This document shows positions 18,797-27,716 of a stretch of DNA of 64,000 nt, piece after piece. The notes beneath the pieces were generated by a model that was not told where the DNA came from, did not search any database, and worked only from the letters and a program-made list of their open reading frames with translations. The DNA lies in contig NZ_OBMU01000001.1 in NCBI RefSeq assembly GCF_900218065.1, positions 1,677,335-1,741,334 of the forward strand. The letters are read 5' to 3'. Both the position numbers and the translations under genes were made by a program. The stretch is from Novosphingobium sp. Chol11 (GTDB lineage: Bacteria > Pseudomonadota > Alphaproteobacteria > Sphingomonadales > Sphingomonadaceae). Numbering within the stretch: the stretch's first letter is position 1; the number at the start of each line of letters is the position of its first letter.

Positions 18797-19712
18797 AGCG
18801 CTTCACCTCATAGCTGGTGCCGGTCGTGCCACGGACGATCTCGACCGATGCGGTCGCTGGCAGAGCGGAAACATTCCTGGGGACAGTGCGACGCGGCGCA
18901 CGCATCACGGGCATCGGAGCAGGCAGATAGGCCGCTTCGGCGATCCGGCCGCGCGGCGCTGAAAAACCGCCGACATAAGCCCCGTCGCGCAGGTCCTCCG
19001 TCCCCACCGTCTGTACCGCCGGGTTGGGCTCATCGGTCACGTTGCGCAGCACCAGCGTCAGCTGGCCGACCTGCTGGCCCAGGACCAGCTTCTGCGCATC
19101 GACCTGATTGACTTCCAGCGTGGCGGTCTTGCCGATCGCCGGGTCTTTCGAACTGTCATTGGCATTCTGGTCGATCGCGATCACGCGGATATTCTGAAGC
19201 AGCACATCGGTGATCTGCTGACCGCCGCCGCCCATGCCGTCCTGCGCGGTCCGTGTGACGAAGACATCGACCGTGTCGCCCGGCAGCACAAAGCCGCCCG
19301 CCGCCGCCACATCGCTCACGCGAACCGCGACAGCACGCATTTCAGGCCGCAGCACACCGGACATGGTGGCGCGGCCGCCTTCTGCGGACAGCTTGGATGT
19401 CAGGATCGGCTCACCCGGCTCGATCTGCCGCAGCACCACGCGCTGCTTGCCGAGGGACGTGAGCTGGACCGGATCACGAAAAGCCCCGGGCGGCACGGAA
19501 GCCGCAGGCCAGTCGACCACCCTGATCTTTTCCGGCGTCACCGCCGTCCCAAAGGCCAGCGGCATCGACGCGACGACCACTTTGGCCATACCGCCTTGCG
19601 GCGTTGCCTGCGCCTGCTCCGCCTTGCTCAAATAGCTATTGGCGACGAATACCGCTGCCAGACCCAGCACGATCGCGAAGCCAAGGATGATAAGAGATCT
19701 GCGCTGCCCCAC
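18783..19712 (-). CDS. cpaB: Tad pilus assembly protein CpaB/RcpC (SAF domain)
   Basis: A 309-residue protein with one N-terminal membrane helix (SLIILGFAIVLGLAAVFVANSYL), an SAF/CpaB domain (KVVVASMPLAFGTAVTPEKI), and the RcpC-like region with DTVDVFVTR. CpaB proteins sit in the periplasm and are needed for pilus assembly with the secretin. It is the first gene after the two flp genes. Confidence 0.92.
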   Translation of the reverse strand: MGQRRSLIILGFAIVLGLAAVFVANSYLSKAEQAQATPQGGMAKVVVASMPLAFGTAVTPEKIRVVDWPAASVPPGAFRDPVQLTSLGKQRVVLRQIEPGEPILTSKLSAEGGRATMSGVLRPEMRAVAVRVSDVAAAGGFVLPGDTVDVFVTRTAQDGMGGGGQQITDVLLQNIRVIAIDQNANDSSKDPAIGKTATLEVNQVDAQKLVLGQQVGQLTLVLRNVTDEPNPAVQTVGTEDLRDGAYVGGFSAPRGRIAEAAYLPAPMPVMRAPRRTVPRNVSALPATASVEIVRGTTGTSYEVKRYGSR

Positions 19713-19778
19713 GACTTCCCCCCGGAATACAAGACTTATGGAGGCTGACAGCCATCTGGTTGGCAGCCTCCATACTCA

Positions 19779-19976
19779 TTAGCAATTGGCGGTACCTGTA
19801 CTAGACGTGGGCGGCGTCTTGATACAATTGCTCGCCTCATTCATAGCAGTGGAGATAGATTCACCAAGACCAACGGCGGCCAGCGCAATACCGGTACCGA
19901 CGATAGCAAGAATAAGGGCATATTCGGCGGCTGAAGCACCGCTTTGATCCCTCATAAGATTTTTGAAGAAGTTCAT
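19779..19976 (-). CDS. flp: Flp family pilin (copy 1)
   Basis: A 65-residue Flp prepilin: basic leader MNFFKNLMRDQSG, then the processing motif G^ASAAEY with Glu at +5 and Tyr at +6, then a hydrophobic helix (ALILAIVGTGIALAAVGLG). The C-terminal tail contains two cysteines (NCIKTPPTSSTGTANC). It is the major structural subunit of the Tad pilus. It differs from copy 2 at only five positions. An upstream extension of the frame has no role. Confidence 0.92.
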   Translation of the reverse strand: MNFFKNLMRDQSGASAAEYALILAIVGTGIALAAVGLGESISTAMNEASNCIKTPPTSSTGTANC

Positions 19977-20011
19977 CCCAATTACTCCTATCCCAGCAAT
20001 CCGACCTGCCG

Positions 20012-20209
20012 TTAGCAGTTCGCAGTGCCTGTGCTGGAGGTCGGCGGCGTCTTGATGCAATTACCAGCCTCGTTCATCGCCGTCGAAATGGACTGCCCCA
20101 GCCCAACTGCTGCGAGTGCTATGCCGGTGCCCACGATCGCAAGGATCAGCGCATATTCCGCCGCCGAAGCGCCGCTCTGGTCACGCCAGAGTGTCTTGAA
20201 AAAAGTCAT
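20012..20209 (-). CDS. flp: Flp family pilin (copy 2, promoter-proximal)
   Basis: A 65-residue Flp prepilin (leader MTFFKTLWRDQSG, then ASAAEYALILAIVG) with the same cysteine-bearing tail as copy 1; 60 of 65 residues are identical. It begins the Tad gene string and follows the AT-rich intergenic region, so it is the likely first gene of the transcription unit. The tandem arrangement suggests a recent duplication kept by selection or gene conversion. Confidence 0.92.
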   Translation of the reverse strand: MTFFKTLWRDQSGASAAEYALILAIVGTGIALAAVGLGQSISTAMNEAGNCIKTPPTSSTGTANC

Positions 20210-20861
20210 GTCTCTTCACCCCTATTGCGCCGAAAGCATTTCGGCTGCTCTTGCACAGTTCTGCGGAGGGGCCTTTGCCACCTGGCGACCCTAGCGTTGG
20301 TGTTCCCCTTCGCCAGGCAGTTGGGCAGTTCCCGTAGAACTTGCGTTCAAAATGAACCAATGAAGGGGCAAGTCAACATGGTAAAAAATATGTCTATTTT
20401 TCAGTCCGTTAAGTCGATTTTTTGTTAACCATCTTCATTTTCCCTACTTGCCGCAGCAAGTAACCCGTAAATATTTTATAATATATCTTTGGTTATATAT
20501 CGGTCGAAAAACAGAGAAATACTTTTATTTTCTTCCGGATTATAGGTCGAGTTAGACAAATATAACTTACTCACCATATTTAAATGACCAATTTACTGAT
20601 CCTCTATTGCAGTATTAATTCTAGTATAACCGCATAATTAACGATATATATCTATGGCCGCTCATGCAGGATCACATCCTAATTCAGATCAGATACACCG
20701 CCTGAGAGTCCACCCCTTCCCTCTTGTAGGACGCACCGCTTTCCGGCGGCACAATCGGCCAGGGTCACGCTCCGGCGCGAATCAGCAACAGCTCGACGTC
20801 TCGAAAAACCGAATCATCTGCATGGATTTGCACACCGCAGAAGGAGCGCCAGCGCACTTCG
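20210..20861. promoter_or_regulatory. Non-coding region upstream of flp, with AT-rich core 20381-20650
   Basis: No convincing gene in 652 bp. GC from 20461 to 20640, counted by hand, is 50 of 180 bases (28%), against about 60-65% in neighbours. It probably holds the flp promoter (minus strand) and regulator sites. A TTAA-N7-ATAAC sequence at 20615-20630 resembles a CtrA site with one mismatch. TTGACT on the minus strand (20371-20376) is a possible -35 box with a weak -10. A 78-codon open frame at 20654-20890 lacks support. Confidence 0.5.
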
Positions 20862-21692
20862 TCAGGCGCTTACCCTATTACGGAATGTGATGTTCACCCG
20901 CTCGGACAACAACAGGTACGGCAACCACAGCGCGACACTGATCAGCACCTTCTTCACATTGCCGCTCAGCAGATCCGCCAGCGCCATTTCCACCGCCGGG
21001 GGAACATCTCCGACCCGCGCGACCAATTGCGCGATCCCCACTTGCGCCATCAGGTCCACGCCCCACACCATCGCCAGAAAGCGGGGAAAGAGCGGCACCA
21101 TCCGCAATGCCATCGCGAATGCGAACATGTACAAGCATGACAGCAGCACGACGTCCGCCAGCATCACCGCATAAAGGCTGATGAACCAGGTGGGTGCATA
21201 GCTGCCCAATGCAGGCACCGCGCTTAAGAACTCAAGCGTGCGCACCGGAACATTGAGCGCGATGCCCAGCAGCAACGACGCCATCACGCCATAGAGGCCG
21301 AACTGCGACATCTCGCGCGCTTCCAGGCAATCGACCTTGCGCCACCGGCCCACTTGCGCCAGCCGCAAACCAGGCTGCGCGTGCAAACGCCCCGCCGGAA
21401 ACAACTTGAGGCCCAATAGCAGCGTCGCCACCGGAGCACCGACGACAAGCATATAGGGCAGCAGGCCCAATCCACTTGCCCAAGGCGCATCGGCATAGGG
21501 GGTGGCCGGAAATGCCAGCCGGAGGCCGCAGGCAAAGGCGGCGATCAGGATCCACGTGCCGATGATGCGCGGCAAATTCAGCTGTAATGACAGCACCAGC
21601 GCCACGCTTTTGCGGTAAAGATGATCCTGAACCAATCGCACCATGGAAACCGGACCTCCGCTCGCCGCATCATCGGAAGGGTCATCTATCAA
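20862..21692 (-). CDS. Polytopic membrane protein, possibly DUF2569-like
   Basis: A 276-residue inner-membrane protein with about six hydrophobic segments. The C-terminus (WLPYLLLSERVNITFRNR) resembles the ending of DUF2569 proteins, though that match is from memory and only tentative. The gene lies between the Tad locus and the histidine kinase gene on the same strand as both, so it may be linked to either. The first Met gives a 16-residue polar N-terminus; MVRLVQDHLY could also serve as start. Confidence 0.6.
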   Translation of the reverse strand: MIDDPSDDAASGGPVSMVRLVQDHLYRKSVALVLSLQLNLPRIIGTWILIAAFACGLRLAFPATPYADAPWASGLGLLPYMLVVGAPVATLLLGLKLFPAGRLHAQPGLRLAQVGRWRKVDCLEAREMSQFGLYGVMASLLLGIALNVPVRTLEFLSAVPALGSYAPTWFISLYAVMLADVVLLSCLYMFAFAMALRMVPLFPRFLAMVWGVDLMAQVGIAQLVARVGDVPPAVEMALADLLSGNVKKVLISVALWLPYLLLSERVNITFRNRVSA

Positions 21693-21817
21693 CCATTCTG
21701 GTTAACCCGGGGTAAAACGCCCCCACCGCCTTAAAAGTTCTGCGAAGCCCTACGCGAGGACAATCGAACGGCAAGGCACAGCAGCATCCCTTCCTCAACG
21801 CCCGCAGTCAGCCCTTC

Positions 21818-23476
21818 TCACTTCCGGGGCACGGTAATCTGGATCATCGTTCGCCCACCGATATTCCGCAGATATACTTCGCCGCCCAGCGCCTGCACCC
21901 GCCGCATCAACGACCGGGATTGCACCGCGCCCGTGGACCCCAGCCTCGCAAGATTGGGCACGCCATCATCGGTCACATGCAATGCAATCCGGTTGCCCGC
22001 CGGCTGCAGCGAAAACTCCACCGCATGCGCGCCCGCGTGGCGGACCGCATTGGCGACGATCTCACGCACCGCGAAACTCAGTTCGCGTCCGATCATCGCG
22101 CTGGTCGCGCAATTGCCGTCCTCCACCCGCAGCTCGCACCTTATGCCCCATTGCTCCGCCAGCGACCGCACCACCATCGACAGCGTCTCCGGCAGATAGG
22201 CGAAATCCTCATCGTCCTCGACCGGGTTGATGATCCATCTGATGGTGCCGATCTGATCCTTGGCGATCCGATCCACATTCGCCAGCACTGGAAAGGGATC
22301 GTCGATCGTTCCGTTCAGGACCGGCGCGACCTGATAGCGGATACTGGCCAGCGCCTGCAGCACGCTGTCATGCAGTTCCCGCTGCAACCGCTCGCGCTCA
22401 CGCGCACCAGCGATGACATGGGCAAGGTCCAGGCTGTTGCGGACCATCATCTCGTCGCAGGCGCTTTCAAATACGCGCTGCGCGATCGCCGCTGCATCTT
22501 CATGCGTCGGATCATCCAGCTCGACAGCGCCCACGGCATCGAACGTGCCCAACGACACCCGCAGCGTCATCAGCGTTTCCGCCTCCAGCATGGCTGCCCA
22601 GGCCCGCCCTCCGGGGCTCAGAGGGGCCAGATGGCTTATTCCGTCCTGTGACAGGCCGATCGACGCGCCACGGCGGCAGTCATGCCAGCCCGTCTCCACC
22701 GCCAGCAATCCATTGCTGCCCTCGGGCCTGGTTTCGCCGAACCGGCTTGACGCAAATCGGTAGGCTTCGGTGCTCGCCGTACGGAACAACACCGCCCCAT
22801 TCTCGCTCCCCGTGGCGATCTTCAACGCCTGCAGCAGAAAGGGTTCGGAACCGCCCTTCACAAGCGGCAAACTGCCTTCCGTCAACCGCCTCGCCTTTTC
22901 CTCCTGCAACAACTTCTCACGGCGCGGGCCAAGCAACATGCCCGTCACCACTATCACCACCGCAAGATAGAGCACGCGCAGCGCCACGCGTTCCGGGTCC
23001 GGCTCGGACGGCACCTCGACGATCTTGTCCATCCAGACCGTCAGCAAAGCCGTCATGGCCGCGAAAGCGCCGACCAGAAGGTGGAAGCGGCGACGCACGA
23101 TCAGCGCGATCTCGATGGCGACGAACAGGCTGCCGACAAAATAGGGGCTGTCCGACGCGTTCGTCACCACCAGCAGCGACAGAAACAGCAGCGCGTCCAG
23201 AAAAACCACCGGCTTTCGGACACGCATCTCCGTCACCCACGACCGCGCCGACAGGATCAGTGCGCCCAGCGCGAGCAGCAGCATGGCGAAGATGATGCCG
23301 TTCTCCGCAATCTCGGCCCAGGAGCGCGGCGAAGCGAATGCAAAGCTCACCACCGTATAGACGAGGGCGAGTACAAGGCGTGTGACGTCCAGCATGCGCC
23401 ACGGCCGAAGCGCGGAAAGGCCGGCCCGGGGCCGCCTTCTGAAAGCCCGCAACATGTCCGCATGTCCATTGGTCAT
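21818..23476 (-). CDS. NarX-type sensor histidine kinase (HisKA_3), orphan
   Basis: A 552-residue kinase. The N-terminal third has about six membrane helices (residues 30-195), with an uncharacterised linker to about 360. The phosphoacceptor H-box is ERLQRELHDSVLQALA (His near residue 369) and the HATPase_c N-box is AVREIVANAVRHAGA. The HisKA_3 type normally pairs with a NarL/FixJ-family response regulator, but none lies in this window. It may act with a distant regulator. A 10-bp palindrome sits about 65 bp upstream of the start. Confidence 0.88.
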   Translation of the reverse strand: MTNGHADMLRAFRRRPRAGLSALRPWRMLDVTRLVLALVYTVVSFAFASPRSWAEIAENGIIFAMLLLALGALILSARSWVTEMRVRKPVVFLDALLFLSLLVVTNASDSPYFVGSLFVAIEIALIVRRRFHLLVGAFAAMTALLTVWMDKIVEVPSEPDPERVALRVLYLAVVIVVTGMLLGPRREKLLQEEKARRLTEGSLPLVKGGSEPFLLQALKIATGSENGAVLFRTASTEAYRFASSRFGETRPEGSNGLLAVETGWHDCRRGASIGLSQDGISHLAPLSPGGRAWAAMLEAETLMTLRVSLGTFDAVGAVELDDPTHEDAAAIAQRVFESACDEMMVRNSLDLAHVIAGARERERLQRELHDSVLQALASIRYQVAPVLNGTIDDPFPVLANVDRIAKDQIGTIRWIINPVEDDEDFAYLPETLSMVVRSLAEQWGIRCELRVEDGNCATSAMIGRELSFAVREIVANAVRHAGAHAVEFSLQPAGNRIALHVTDDGVPNLARLGSTGAVQSRSLMRRVQALGGEVYLRNIGGRTMIQITVPRK

Positions 23477-23847
23477 GCTGTCACAACTCCGCCTTATTGG
23501 CAGTTATATTTTCAGATATATGCCTTTTGATAAGTATTCATTCACTTTACGCAGTGAAGGTAAAGTGAACGCAGATTGCATCTGCTAAAAAGGATGATCA
23601 TCAAATGACGTTGATGATACATGCCGATGGAATATCTCCACGACATTAAACAAGCTCAAAGGCTTTTCCACGACCCTTCTCCTCCGACCCGCGCCATCAT
23701 TGTCAGCGTCTGGAAAGATCATTGCAGGAGTGCAACCACAAGGCAAGAGCAGGAGGAAGAATCACGCCGAAATCAGGCACATATCTCCACGCCCACATCA
23801 TTTCGATGTCGTAACAAAATCATGGAAAACCGCGTTTTCCCGCTATT
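23477..23847. other. Non-coding stretch between kinase and uvrC
   Basis: 371 bp without a supported gene. It holds a perfect 10-bp inverted repeat at 23541-23569 and a small GCAGAT-TGC-ATCTGC hairpin at 23571-23585. A 78-codon frame at 23621-23857 overlaps the uvrC stop and has no ribosome site. Confidence 0.6.
23541..23569. promoter_or_regulatory. Perfect 10-bp palindrome upstream of the histidine kinase
   Basis: TTCACTTTAC, a 9-base spacer, then GTAAAGTGAA. The arms are a perfect inverted repeat. Its place 65-93 bp upstream of the kinase start fits an operator for a dimeric regulator, possibly the kinase's own partner. It could instead be a hairpin. No binding protein is known. Confidence 0.4.
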
Positions 23848-25764
23848 TCATTCATGAAAATAATCATAAATCTGCCGCGCCACAGCTTTCGAAACGCCCG
23901 GCGCCTTCAGCAAATCTTCCAACGCCGCGCTCTTCACCGCCTTCGCCGTTCCGAAATGCATCAGCAGCGCTTTCTTCCGCGAAGGCCCGATGCCCGGCAC
24001 CTCGTCCAGCGAACTGGTGGAAATGGCCTTGCTCCGCTTCTGCCGATGCGCCCCGATCGCAAAGCGATGCACCTCGTCCCGCAACCGCTGGAGGTAGAAC
24101 AGCACGGGATGGTTAATCGGAAAGCTGATCTCCCGACCGTCGGGCATATGGAATATCTCCCGCCCCTCCCGTCCATGATGCGGCCCCTTGGCAATGCCGA
24201 TCATGCAAACATCCTCGATGCCCAAGTCTTCCAGGATCGCTCGCGCCGCCGACAATTGCCCCTTGCCGCCATCGATCAGCACCAGGTCGGGCCACTCACC
24301 ACTGTCGCGATCGGGATCCTCCCGCGCCGCCCTCCCAAAGCGCCGCTCGAACATCTCCCGCATCATCGCGAAATCGTCGTTCGACGTCTCCGGGTTCTTC
24401 ATGTTGAACTTGCGATAGGCATTTTTGCGGAACCCCTCCGGCCCCGCGACTACCATGGCGCCCAGGGCGTGGCTGCCCTGGATATGGCTGTTGTCATAAA
24501 TCTCGATCCGGTCAGGCACTCCGTCCAGTCCGAATGTCTCGACCATCTCCTCAAGAACCTTCGCCTGGGTCGTCGTTTCCGCCAACCGTCGGTCCAGTGC
24601 CTCGACAGCATTGCGCTGCGCCTGCCGGATCAGCCGCGTCCGCGTGCCTCGTTGCGGCACCTCGATACGCACTTTCGCGCCAGCCCGTTCGCCGAGCGCC
24701 TGTGCGATCAGTTCACATTCCACAGGCGTGCGATCGGACAGGATCAGGCGTGGCGGCGGCACTTCCTCATAAAATTGCGCCATGAAGCTCGCCAGCACCT
24801 CATCCTCCGCCACTTCGGCCGTATGGACCGGAAAGAAGCTGCGGTGCCCCCAATTCTGTCCCCCGCGAATGAAGAAGGCCTGGATGCACATTGCCCCGCC
24901 CTTGGTCGCCAGCGCGAAAATATCGGCGTCACCCAGCCCTTCCGCATTGATCGCCTGGCTACCCTGGATGAAAGTCAAGGCCTTCAGCCGGTCACGCAAA
25001 ACCGCGGCCTGCTCGAAATCCATGGCTTCTGAAGCAGCCTGCATCGCCTCGCCCAGCTTCTTCTGCACGGCCGTCGACCTGCCGCCCAGGAAGTCCTGCG
25101 CATCCTTGACCAGCTCGGCATAACCAGCCTCGTCGATCCGCTGAACGCAGGGCGCGGAACAGCGCTTGATCTGGAACAGGAGGCAGGGCCGCGACCGGTT
25201 CGCGAAAAAGCTGTCGGTGCAACTGCGCAAAAGGAACAGCTTTTGCAGCGCATTGATGGTCCGCGTCACCGACCCGGCGCTGGCGAAGGGACCATAATAG
25301 CGCCCCTTATATTTCCGCGCGCCACGATGCTTCTGAACGCGCGGGAAGGAATGATCCTCCCGCAGCAGGATGAACGGAAAGCTTTTATCATCGCGCAGCA
25401 GGACATTATAGGGCGGCCGAAACCGCTTGATCAGCTGCGCCTCCAACAGCAGCGCCTCAGCCTCGCTGTTGGTCGTCACGATCGTCATGGACCGAGTTTG
25501 CGCCACCATCCGCTGCAACCGCTTCGGCAGCCGATCGACCTGCGTGTAATTGGCCACCCGATTACGCAGCGCGCGAGCCTTGCCCACGTAGAGCACGTCG
25601 CCGCGCGCGTCCTGCATGCGGTAAACACCGGGCCGCGTCGGCAGGGTCTTCAATGTGGTGCGAATGGCTTCGACGCCCACCTCAATGTCCGGCGTGCCTG
25701 CGCCGCGTACAGTGAAGCTGGCTTTATCCTCGTGAAAACGGTCGGGCGATTGGGGATGCGACAT
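23848..25764 (-). CDS. uvrC: Excinuclease ABC subunit C
   Basis: UvrC makes both incisions in nucleotide excision repair. The 638-residue protein has an N-terminal GIY-YIG domain (GVYRMQDARGDVLYVGKARA, residues 46-65), a UVR domain (EAMDFEQAAVLRDRLKAL), the RNase H-like endonuclease domain (IEIYDNSHIQGS; PDLVLIDGGKGQLSAA), and a C-terminal HhH pair (LDEVPGIGPSRKKALLMHFG). The ATG at 25764 (MSHPQSPDRF) was preferred because the family starts just before the GIY-YIG domain; an upstream frame of 46 codons looks unlike it. Confidence 0.95.
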   Translation of the reverse strand: MSHPQSPDRFHEDKASFTVRGAGTPDIEVGVEAIRTTLKTLPTRPGVYRMQDARGDVLYVGKARALRNRVANYTQVDRLPKRLQRMVAQTRSMTIVTTNSEAEALLLEAQLIKRFRPPYNVLLRDDKSFPFILLREDHSFPRVQKHRGARKYKGRYYGPFASAGSVTRTINALQKLFLLRSCTDSFFANRSRPCLLFQIKRCSAPCVQRIDEAGYAELVKDAQDFLGGRSTAVQKKLGEAMQAASEAMDFEQAAVLRDRLKALTFIQGSQAINAEGLGDADIFALATKGGAMCIQAFFIRGGQNWGHRSFFPVHTAEVAEDEVLASFMAQFYEEVPPPRLILSDRTPVECELIAQALGERAGAKVRIEVPQRGTRTRLIRQAQRNAVEALDRRLAETTTQAKVLEEMVETFGLDGVPDRIEIYDNSHIQGSHALGAMVVAGPEGFRKNAYRKFNMKNPETSNDDFAMMREMFERRFGRAAREDPDRDSGEWPDLVLIDGGKGQLSAARAILEDLGIEDVCMIGIAKGPHHGREGREIFHMPDGREISFPINHPVLFYLQRLRDEVHRFAIGAHRQKRSKAISTSSLDEVPGIGPSRKKALLMHFGTAKAVKSAALEDLLKAPGVSKAVARQIYDYFHE

Positions 25765-25925
25765 GGTTGCAGAGATAGCGGGGGCAGAGCCAAGCGCAAT
25801 GGCCGAGCGCCCTCCTGGTGCCTTGGAGGCATTGAAACAGCCGGGCGATTTCCCACCTAGCGCTCGCCACTCCACTCTCCTCGCGGTCAAAGTTGCAGGC
25901 AAGCCTCGGGGACCAGCAGAAAGTC

Positions 25926-26984
25926 ATGAATATGGTGACAAAGGCCTATGGCGCTTATGCCGCTGACAAACCCGTGGAACCGATCGACATCGAACGCAGG
26001 GCGGTAGGTCCTCATGATGTGCAGATCGCGATAGCCTATTGCGGCATCTGCCATTCAGACCTGCACCAGATCCGTTCGGAGTGGGCGGGCACTCTCTATC
26101 CCTGCGTTCCTGGACATGAAATCGTCGGCCAGGTAACCGCCGTGGGTGAACATGTCACCAGCTTCAAGCCGGGCGATACCGTGGGCGTGGGCTGCATGGT
26201 GGACAGCTGCCAGCACTGCGCATCGTGCGAGGAAGGGCTGGAGCAATATTGCGAAACCGGCTTCGTCGGCACCTATAATGGCGCGACGCAGGACCCACCC
26301 GGCCACACGCTTGGCGGATATTCTCAGGACATCGTGGTGAAGGACAAGTTCGTCCTGAAGATTCGACACCCCGTCGACCAACTCGCTGCGGTTGCGCCGC
26401 TGCTATGCGCGGGCATCACGACCTACTCGCCTCTCCGACATTGGCAGGTAGGGCCGGGCAAGAAGGTCGGGATCGTGGGGATCGGTGGCCTCGGTCACAT
26501 GGGCGTTAAGCTGGCCCACGCGATGGAGGCGCATGTTGTGGCGTTCACCACGTCTGAAGCAAAGCGGCAGGATGCGCTGGACCTGGGCGCTCAGGAAGTC
26601 GTCGTGTCGCGCAACGCTGACGAAATGGCCGTTCACGCAGGCAGCTTCGATTTCATCCTGAATACCGTTGCCGCTAGTCATAATCTCGATCAGTTCACCG
26701 CTCTTCTGAAGCGGGAGGGGACGATGACGCTGGTCGGGGTGCCGGAACATCCGCACCCTTCGCCCAATATCGGCATGTTGATCTTCGGCCGGAAATCGAT
26801 CGCCGGGTCTCTAATAGGCGGAATCGCGGAGACCCAAGAGATGCTGGATTTCTGTGCTGACAAGGGCATTGTCGCCGACATCGAGATGGTAGCGGCGCCC
26901 GATATCGAGACCGCTTATGAGCGAATGCAAAGAAGCGATGTCAAATACCGTTTCGTTATCGACAATGCGACGCTTGCCGGCTGA
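25926..26984 (+). CDS. Zinc-dependent NAD(P) alcohol dehydrogenase (cinnamyl-alcohol/YahK type)
   Basis: A 352-residue medium-chain dehydrogenase/reductase. It shows the catalytic zinc ligands Cys in YCGICHSD and His-Glu in GHEIVGQV. The structural zinc cysteines are CMVDSCQHCASCEEGLEQYC, and the Rossmann motif is GIGGLGHMG. It belongs to the CAD/YahK group that reduces aromatic or aliphatic aldehydes with NADPH. The exact substrate is not shown. It is divergent from uvrC. Starts at 25926 and 25932 are equally possible. Confidence 0.93.
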   Translation: MNMVTKAYGAYAADKPVEPIDIERRAVGPHDVQIAIAYCGICHSDLHQIRSEWAGTLYPCVPGHEIVGQVTAVGEHVTSFKPGDTVGVGCMVDSCQHCASCEEGLEQYCETGFVGTYNGATQDPPGHTLGGYSQDIVVKDKFVLKIRHPVDQLAAVAPLLCAGITTYSPLRHWQVGPGKKVGIVGIGGLGHMGVKLAHAMEAHVVAFTTSEAKRQDALDLGAQEVVVSRNADEMAVHAGSFDFILNTVAASHNLDQFTALLKREGTMTLVGVPEHPHPSPNIGMLIFGRKSIAGSLIGGIAETQEMLDFCADKGIVADIEMVAAPDIETAYERMQRSDVKYRFVIDNATLAG

Positions 26985-27044
26985 CACCGACTTGCCGGGC
27001 GCGTCTGATCATCAGGCGCACCCAACCGAAGAGTTCCCAACAAG

Positions 27045-27083
27045 AAAAAAGGCCGGTGCAGCAATCCGCACCGGCCCTTTTTC
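27045..27083. terminator. Bidirectional intrinsic terminator
   Basis: A GGCCGGTGC...GCACCGGCC stem with an A-run on its left and CTTTTTC on its right lies between the adh stop (26984) and the atpF stop (27102). It has a U-tract in both directions, so it should stop transcription of both convergent units. Confidence 0.88.
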
Positions 27084-27101
27084 GAGCAACATGGCTAGGG
27101 C

Positions 27102-27716
27102 TCAGACGGTTGGGCTCAGCCCCTTGATGGCGCTGTCCACCAGCTGACGATCGGCGCCGGCATCATGATTCTGTGCGATCAGCGTCGCGGCCGCGCTGGT
27201 GGCGGCGTTGACGGCCTTGGTGCGAATACCCGCAATGGCCGCGCGTTCGGCTGCTCCGATCTTGTCCTCCGCCATCTTCTGGCGGCGAGCGACCAGCGCG
27301 ACTGCATTTGCCTTGGCATCTTCCAGCAGCGTTGCCGCTTCGCTTTCAGCCGACTTGCGCATCGCTTCAGCTTCACCGGCCGCATTGGCCAGCTTCGCTT
27401 CATACTCCGCCTTCAGCGCATCGGCTTCAGCGCGCAGCTTTGCCGCTTCCGCCAGCTGTTCCTTGATCTGGGCAATTCGGCCGTCGAGCACATTGCCGAT
27501 CAGCGCAGGCACCTTCTTGATCAGGAGGATGAGGATGAAGACTGCCATCGCCAGGCTGACCCAGGCGGTCGCGTCCATGCCGACGGCTTTCGGATCCGTG
27601 TGCGGTACGACGCCTTCATGCGCGACGGTGCCGACCGGCTCCATCCCCTCGGCGTGAATCGCCTCTTCGATATGCGGAGGCGAACCTTCGCTATGCTGTG
27701 CTGCTGCCTCAGCCAT
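27102..27716 (-). CDS. atpF: F0 ATP synthase subunit b
   Basis: A 204-residue subunit with a single membrane helix (AWVSLAMAVFILILLIKKVPALIG, about residues 50-73) and a long alanine/glutamate-rich coiled coil that forms the peripheral stalk. The N-terminal 45 residues before the helix are an extension rich in Glu, Ala and His, longer than in the b' subunit. It is the last gene of the F0 operon and overlaps the b' gene by 8 bases. The F1 genes (atpHAGDC) are not here, as is usual in Alphaproteobacteria. Confidence 0.93.
   Translation of the reverse strand: MAEAAAQHSEGSPPHIEEAIHAEGMEPVGTVAHEGVVPHTDPKAVGMDATAWVSLAMAVFILILLIKKVPALIGNVLDGRIAQIKEQLAEAAKLRAEADALKAEYEAKLANAAGEAEAMRKSAESEAATLLEDAKANAVALVARRQKMAEDKIGAAERAAIAGIRTKAVNAATSAAATLIAQNHDAGADRQLVDSAIKGLSPTV

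Noticed and set aside
20408..20429. TTAA-N12-TTAA as a CtrA site
   Set aside because: Spacing is 12 and not the 7 bases of the CtrA consensus, so only the 20615 site was kept as a weak hint.
20654..20890. 78-codon open frame on the plus strand upstream of the membrane-protein gene
   Set aside because: It begins in AT-rich non-coding DNA and ends across the 3' end of the opposite-strand gene, has no ribosome site, and looks like no known family.
23621..23857. 78-codon frame between the histidine kinase and uvrC
   Set aside because: It crosses the uvrC stop, has no good ribosome site, and its composition is not coding-like.
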